This document shows, piece after piece, positions 63,177 to 64,000 of a stretch of 64,000 nucleotides of DNA (positions within the stretch are counted from its first letter, which is position 1; the number at the start of each line of letters is the position of its first letter). Source of the stretch: Methylomicrobium sp. wino1. Its GTDB lineage: Bacteria; Pseudomonadota; Gammaproteobacteria; Methylococcales; Methylomonadaceae. The notes beneath the pieces were generated by a model. That model saw only the letters and a program-made list of their open reading frames with translations. It had not been told where the DNA came from and did not search any database. The stretch lies in assembly GCF_003932755.1 (NCBI RefSeq), contig NZ_CP024202.1, positions 248,001-312,000 on the forward strand, written 5' to 3'. The position numbers and the translations under genes were made by a program.

Positions 63177-64000
63177 ACAGTTTCTCCCAATCCAGGCCGT
63201 CGATGCGTTCATCGGCAATGTAATAGATCATCGTGCCCGGATGAATCATATGCGTCAAAGGCGGATTCAGCATGACGCTGCCATTGGTGTCGCCGACTGC
63301 GATCAGAATCGCATCGTGTTTTTGTTTAAGCGGAAAAAATAAATCGCCTAATAAAGCACTTTTCGATTGAGGCGGATATTTGATCGAATATTGAGTCATG
63401 CCATCCTGAACATTCAACAAATCCTGATGCAGAGCACTGGAACCAGGGTGCATGGCGGATTTGGCCAGCATCTCAACATCCACCGAAGGCGTGCACTCGA
63501 TATTCGGGCAATGCGTTTTCAGCAATTGGCTCAGCTTTTCATCATTGAAATAAGCGATCATGTGCGCGTCTTTATTACGGCTCGCACAATACAGAGCCGT
63601 GGTCATCGTAACATCGTCTTCCGGCGTATCGATAATGATCGTCGAAGCCTTCTCAAGACATGCTCGATCCATTTGCTGGTCATCGTTATAGCTATCGACC
63701 TTGACGAAGTCGATTTGGTCCGGCATCGGATTGTCGATCTCGGCTTTCGCGCACAGCACAATCTTGTGCGTTTCTAAAGCGCCGAATTGTTCACGGAACA
63801 GCAGACGGATGAGGTGTAAGGTCCGCATTTCGCCCCAGCCGATCACCAAAATGTGATTGGTGCAGTTTAACTGTTTCAAACCTTTTACTCCTTTTTTCCA
63901 ATGGTAGGCCGCAAAAACAGCGATCCGACCGAGGAACATCGCAAACAGACTCAAGCCGAACGGAATCACGAATAACGCGGCCGTCATTTTGCCGCCAGGT
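63169..64000 (-). CDS. Potassium channel-like protein with TrkA-N (RCK) domain, N-terminus outside window
   Basis: At least 276 residues remain. The visible start PGGKMTAALFVIPFGLSLFAMFLGRIAVFAAYH looks like the last helix after a pore loop, followed by a Rossmann-type TrkA-N/RCK domain (NHILVIGWGEMRTLHLIRLLF; DQIDFVKVDSYND; STIIIDTPEDDVTMTTAL) and a second regulatory region (DAILIAVGDTNGSVMLNPP). The frame is open to the window edge, so the pore itself is probably upstream, outside. Overlaps the DUF2491 gene. Confidence 0.75.
   Translation of the reverse strand, partial: PGGKMTAALFVIPFGLSLFAMFLGRIAVFAAYHWKKGVKGLKQLNCTNHILVIGWGEMRTLHLIRLLFREQFGALETHKIVLCAKAEIDNPMPDQIDFVKVDSYNDDQQMDRACLEKASTIIIDTPEDDVTMTTALYCASRNKDAHMIAYFNDEKLSQLLKTHCPNIECTPSVDVEMLAKSAMHPGSSALHQDLLNVQDGMTQYSIKYPPQSKSALLGDLFFPLKQKHDAILIAVGDTNGSVMLNPPLTHMIHPGTMIYYIADERIDGLDWEKLCV

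Overview
The window looks like a chromosomal segment of a gammaproteobacterium, most likely a methylotroph or methanotroph of the Methylococcales type. Three things point there: gene order matching the gammaproteobacterial rapZ-hpf-rpoN-lptBAC-kdsCD / mlaFED-mlaB-murA-hisGDC / petABC-sspAB block, an MxaK-like/MxaL-like gene pair of the kind found in methanol dehydrogenase clusters, and intergenic regions crowded with dispersed palindromic repeats. The species assignment is inference; the gene order is seen directly. Many genes start at GTG or TTG, and one (pcnB) apparently at ATT.

Layout. 0-3.5 kb: pepA (partial) divergent from lptF-lptG, then an RDD membrane protein and a tiny membrane protein. 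4.3-8.5 kb: pcnB-folK-panB-panC-panD (RNA polyadenylation, folate and pantothenate synthesis). 8.5-14.3 kb: repeats, an isolated fliW, a small lipoprotein, the MxaK/MxaL-like pair, and an XpaC-TelA pair preceded by a 43-codon ORF. 14.3-30.7 kb: the accessory heart of the window, a type IV pilus/type II secretion-like locus (secretin, Sel1 lipoprotein, three large prepilin-like proteins, a TMTC-like membrane glycosyltransferase with TPRs, a PilM-PilN fusion, PilO-like, GspE, GspF, PilP-like). It is interleaved with about 14 co-oriented REP/BIME-like repeats and a REP-associated tyrosine transposase (RAYT). 30.7-36.7 kb: BLUF photoreceptor, thiC with TPP riboswitch, PiT phosphate transporter, repeats. 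36.7-38.8 kb: minCDE and a winged-helix protein. 39-50 kb: rapZ, hpf, rpoN, lptB-A-C, kdsC, kdsD, a decayed yrbG, then mlaF-E-D-B and murA. 50-58.4 kb: hisG-D-C, petA-B-C (bc1 complex), sspA-sspB. 58.7-64 kb: DUF1820, YtoQ, and a YjfK-YjfL-YjfM-YjfC-like cassette downstream of a potassium-channel-like gene that runs off the window.

How the genes work together. LPS assembly and outer-membrane lipid asymmetry are well represented (lptFG, lptBAC, kdsCD, mlaFEDB, waiting for partners elsewhere). The pilus-like locus has the full cytoplasmic/inner-membrane/outer-membrane set except a prepilin peptidase and a retraction ATPase. Its PilM-PilN fusion carries two copies of a pattern resembling the cyclic-di-GMP-binding MshEN motif, and two prepilin genes appear to take their start codon or leader from the REP repeats. 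That locus is the best candidate for an undescribed system here.

Repeats. At least five families are visible: (A) ~110 bp REP/BIME units with two hairpins; (B) a ~150 bp MITE-like element with ~23 bp inverted ends; (C) a ~63 bp palindrome found inside family B always at the same TTCAC site; (D) a ~270 bp element nested in family A; (E) a ~130-165 bp element with CAGCAATTCCC ends. Several genes expected from synteny (yrbG, mlaC, ibaG, ptsN, algW) are absent or decayed, and three of those gaps are filled by repeats or debris.
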